From Micavibrio sp. UBA2020 (GTDB lineage Bacteria > Pseudomonadota > Alphaproteobacteria > Micavibrionales > UBA2020): a stretch of DNA of 15,160 nucleotides. The notes under the pieces were generated by a model. It worked only from the letters and a program-made list of their open reading frames with translations, made no database searches and was not told the DNA's origin. This document shows, one piece after another, positions 13,497-15,160 of this stretch (the stretch's first letter is position 1; the number at the start of each line of letters is the position of its first letter). Location of the stretch: the NCBI GenBank assembly GCA_002334985.1, contig DDBY01000184.1, positions 1-15,160 on the forward strand. The letters run 5' to 3'. Position numbers and translations under genes: made by a program.

Positions 13497-15160
13497 TCGG
13501 CACCCCCTCGCGTCCCTGCGCCTTGAACGCACCGGACTGCAGCTTGGTGATAACCTCGTCGCGCGGGCCTGCGGCCACGATGCGGCCACGGTCCATCAGG
13601 ATAAGCTTGTCGACGAGGCCCAAAACCGCGCTTTTATGCGTGACCAGCAGAATGGTCTTGCCCTTGATGAGCTCTTTCAGGTGCACATAGAGTCTGCGCT
13701 CGGAGCCCGGGTCGATGGAAGCTGTCGGCTCATCCAGCAGCAAAATCGGCGGGTTGTACAAAAGCGCACGCGCAATCGCAATCGCCTGACGCTGGCCGCC
13801 GGAAAGGTTGTCACCGCGCTCGCCCACCTGCGTATCAAGGCCGGCTTCGGAATCGCGCAGGAAGTTCATAACCCCCGCCATCTCCGCCGCGCGCAGCACC
13901 GCCGCATCGGGCACGGATTCATGCCCCAGCGTGATGTTTTCACGCACGGAGCCAAAGAATAGATACGGTGTTTGCTGTACCACGCCGATATTGCGGCGCA
14001 AATCCGCCGGGTCAATCTGGCGTACATCCACACCGTCAATTTGTACGGAGCCGTTTTCGGGCTGGTACAGGTTGAGGATGAGACGCTCAATCGTCGTCTT
14101 GCCAGAGCCAACGGCGCCGATGATGCCGACATGTTCACCCGGCGATACGGCAAAATTGATGCCGTTGAGCGCCGCGGTTTTTTGACCGGGATAGCGGAAG
14201 ACCACATCGCGGAAATCCAGCTTTCCCTTCATCACCGGCATTGAAATAAACGTCTGGCCGGACGGGCGCTCGACCGGTGCCGCCATCAACTCGTTCAGGC
14301 GCACCAGCGATTCCTTGGACTGGCTGAATTTGGTCAGAATGGCCGCAACGGACGCGAGCGGCGCCATCGCACGCCCCGACAAAATAACCGAGGCGACAAG
14401 CGCACCCATGGTCATCTGCCCGTCGGCAATCAGATACGCGCCGTAAACGACCATGAAAACGGAGCAAAGCCCCGCCGCCGTGCCCGCGACGTTAATGCCG
14501 AAGGATGAAATCGCGCGTGCCTTGACGTGCGTGCGCGATGTCATTTCATTCAGCTCTTCCCATTTGCGCTGCATGTGGCCTTCGGCCGCCTGCGCCTTGA
14601 TGGTTTCAAGGCCGCTGAGGGTTTCAAAAATGAGGGAACTTTTATAAGCCCCTTCGCGCATCGATTCCTTGACGACTTTATCAAGCGGTTTTTGCAACAT
14701 GATGCCGACAGCCAGCACCAGCGGCACCAGCACCGCCGGCACCAACGCGACAGGCCCCGCAATCATCCAGATAAGCAGGATGAACAGGATGATGAACGGG
14801 AAATCAATCACCGCGATAATCGTGGCGGAAGTAAAGAAATCACGCAGGGTTTCGAATTCTTTCAGGTTCGCCGCATGCACGCCGACACTGGGCGGACGCG
14901 ACGCCATTTTCATGGCGAGCATCTGCTCGAAAATACGCGCGGCAATGAGGTTATCCGCCTTGCGCCCCGCGGTATCCACAAAATGCGCGCGCAGGGTTTT
15001 GAGAAGGAAGTCGAAGACATAGGCAACCGTCACACCTGCCGCCAGAACCCACAGCGTCGGGAAGGCGCTGTTGGGAATAACGCGGTCATAGACGTTCATG
15101 GTAAACAGCGGGCTTGCGATGGCCAGCAGGTTGATGACCACGGCGGCCAGCATTACCTCG
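13489..15160 (-). CDS. Type I secretion ABC permease/ATPase (LapB/LssB-like), 5' end beyond the window
   Basis: Fused inner-membrane exporter that powers type I secretion with ATP. About 556 residues are visible and the frame is open to the window edge. Family members are about 700-720 residues, so roughly 150, including any peptidase-C39-like N-terminal domain, lie outside; the ATG at 15153 is internal. Numbered from that Met, the membrane domain spans 1-285 and begins LLAIASPLFTMNVYDRVIPN (9-28), typical of the LapB/LssB branch (TIGR03375). The ATPase has Walker A GAVGSGKTT (346-354), Q-loop VVQQTPY (391-397), signature LSGGQ (450-454), Walker B ILLLDEP (470-476) with catalytic E475, and H506. 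All are intact. LapB-type exporters move large RTX or adhesin proteins, so such a cargo is the best guess from family knowledge. Confidence 0.95.
   Translation of the reverse strand, partial: EVMLAAVVINLLAIASPLFTMNVYDRVIPNSAFPTLWVLAAGVTVAYVFDFLLKTLRAHFVDTAGRKADNLIAARIFEQMLAMKMASRPPSVGVHAANLKEFETLRDFFTSATIIAVIDFPFIILFILLIWMIAGPVALVPAVLVPLVLAVGIMLQKPLDKVVKESMREGAYKSSLIFETLSGLETIKAQAAEGHMQRKWEELNEMTSRTHVKARAISSFGINVAGTAAGLCSVFMVVYGAYLIADGQMTMGALVASVILSGRAMAPLASVAAILTKFSQSKESLVRLNELMAAPVERPSGQTFISMPVMKGKLDFRDVVFRYPGQKTAALNGINFAVSPGEHVGIIGAVGSGKTTIERLILNLYQPENGSVQIDGVDVRQIDPADLRRNIGVVQQTPYLFFGSVRENITLGHESVPDAAVLRAAEMAGVMNFLRDSEAGLDTQVGERGDNLSGGQRQAIAIARALLYNPPILLLDEPTASIDPGSERRLYVHLKELIKGKTILLVTHKSAVLGLVDKLILMDRGRIVAAGPRDEVITKLQSGAFKAQGREGVPNE

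Overview
The window looks like chromosomal housekeeping DNA from a moderately GC-rich alphaproteobacterium. Four things point there: an isocitrate dehydrogenase of the long alphaproteobacterial/Thermus type with an extra C-terminal domain, a perfect CtrA-type box (TTAA-N7-TTAAC), an etfB-etfA pair, and a LapB/LapC-like type I secretion pair. A Micavibrio-like or other free-living lineage is only a guess. I see no mobile element, CRISPR array, tRNA or rRNA, and no intergenic gap above about 230 bases.

Layout. Bases 1-565 hold the 3' part of pgsA (phospholipid synthesis). Converging on it from 3364 down to 581 is a tight minus-strand operon, deoA > cdd > EamA-family transporter, a pyrimidine-nucleoside salvage unit. 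deoA and cdd share an ATGA overlap, and cdd overlaps the transporter by 47 bases. Divergent from deoA, across a leader with two inverted repeats, are nhaA (Na+/H+ antiporter) and, 20 bases on, the long isocitrate dehydrogenase. The last 23 bases of that gene overlap the 3' end of folD, which follows a YggT-family membrane protein on the minus strand.

The 226-base region between yggT and the next plus-strand gene is the richest regulatory stretch: a perfect CtrA box, a TTGACA promoter-like element, a 12-bp palindrome and a leader hairpin. It drives, at least to the right, a 473-residue exported protein that I do not recognise. Two cyclophilin-type peptidyl-prolyl isomerases follow in tandem, one cytosolic (TTG start) and one with a signal peptide. 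A strong terminator then precedes etfB-etfA (electron transfer flavoprotein).

A perfect bidirectional terminator (12055-12097) separates etfA from a converging type I secretion operon: an ABC permease/ATPase (5' end beyond the window) and its HlyD-family membrane fusion protein, overlapping by 8 bases.

Most genes are well-known families. The items most worth a second look are the unknown exported protein under a CtrA box, the NAD-like cofactor residues of the isocitrate dehydrogenase, the lysine-rich tail on cytidine deaminase that overlaps the next gene, and the palindromes in front of deoA/nhaA.
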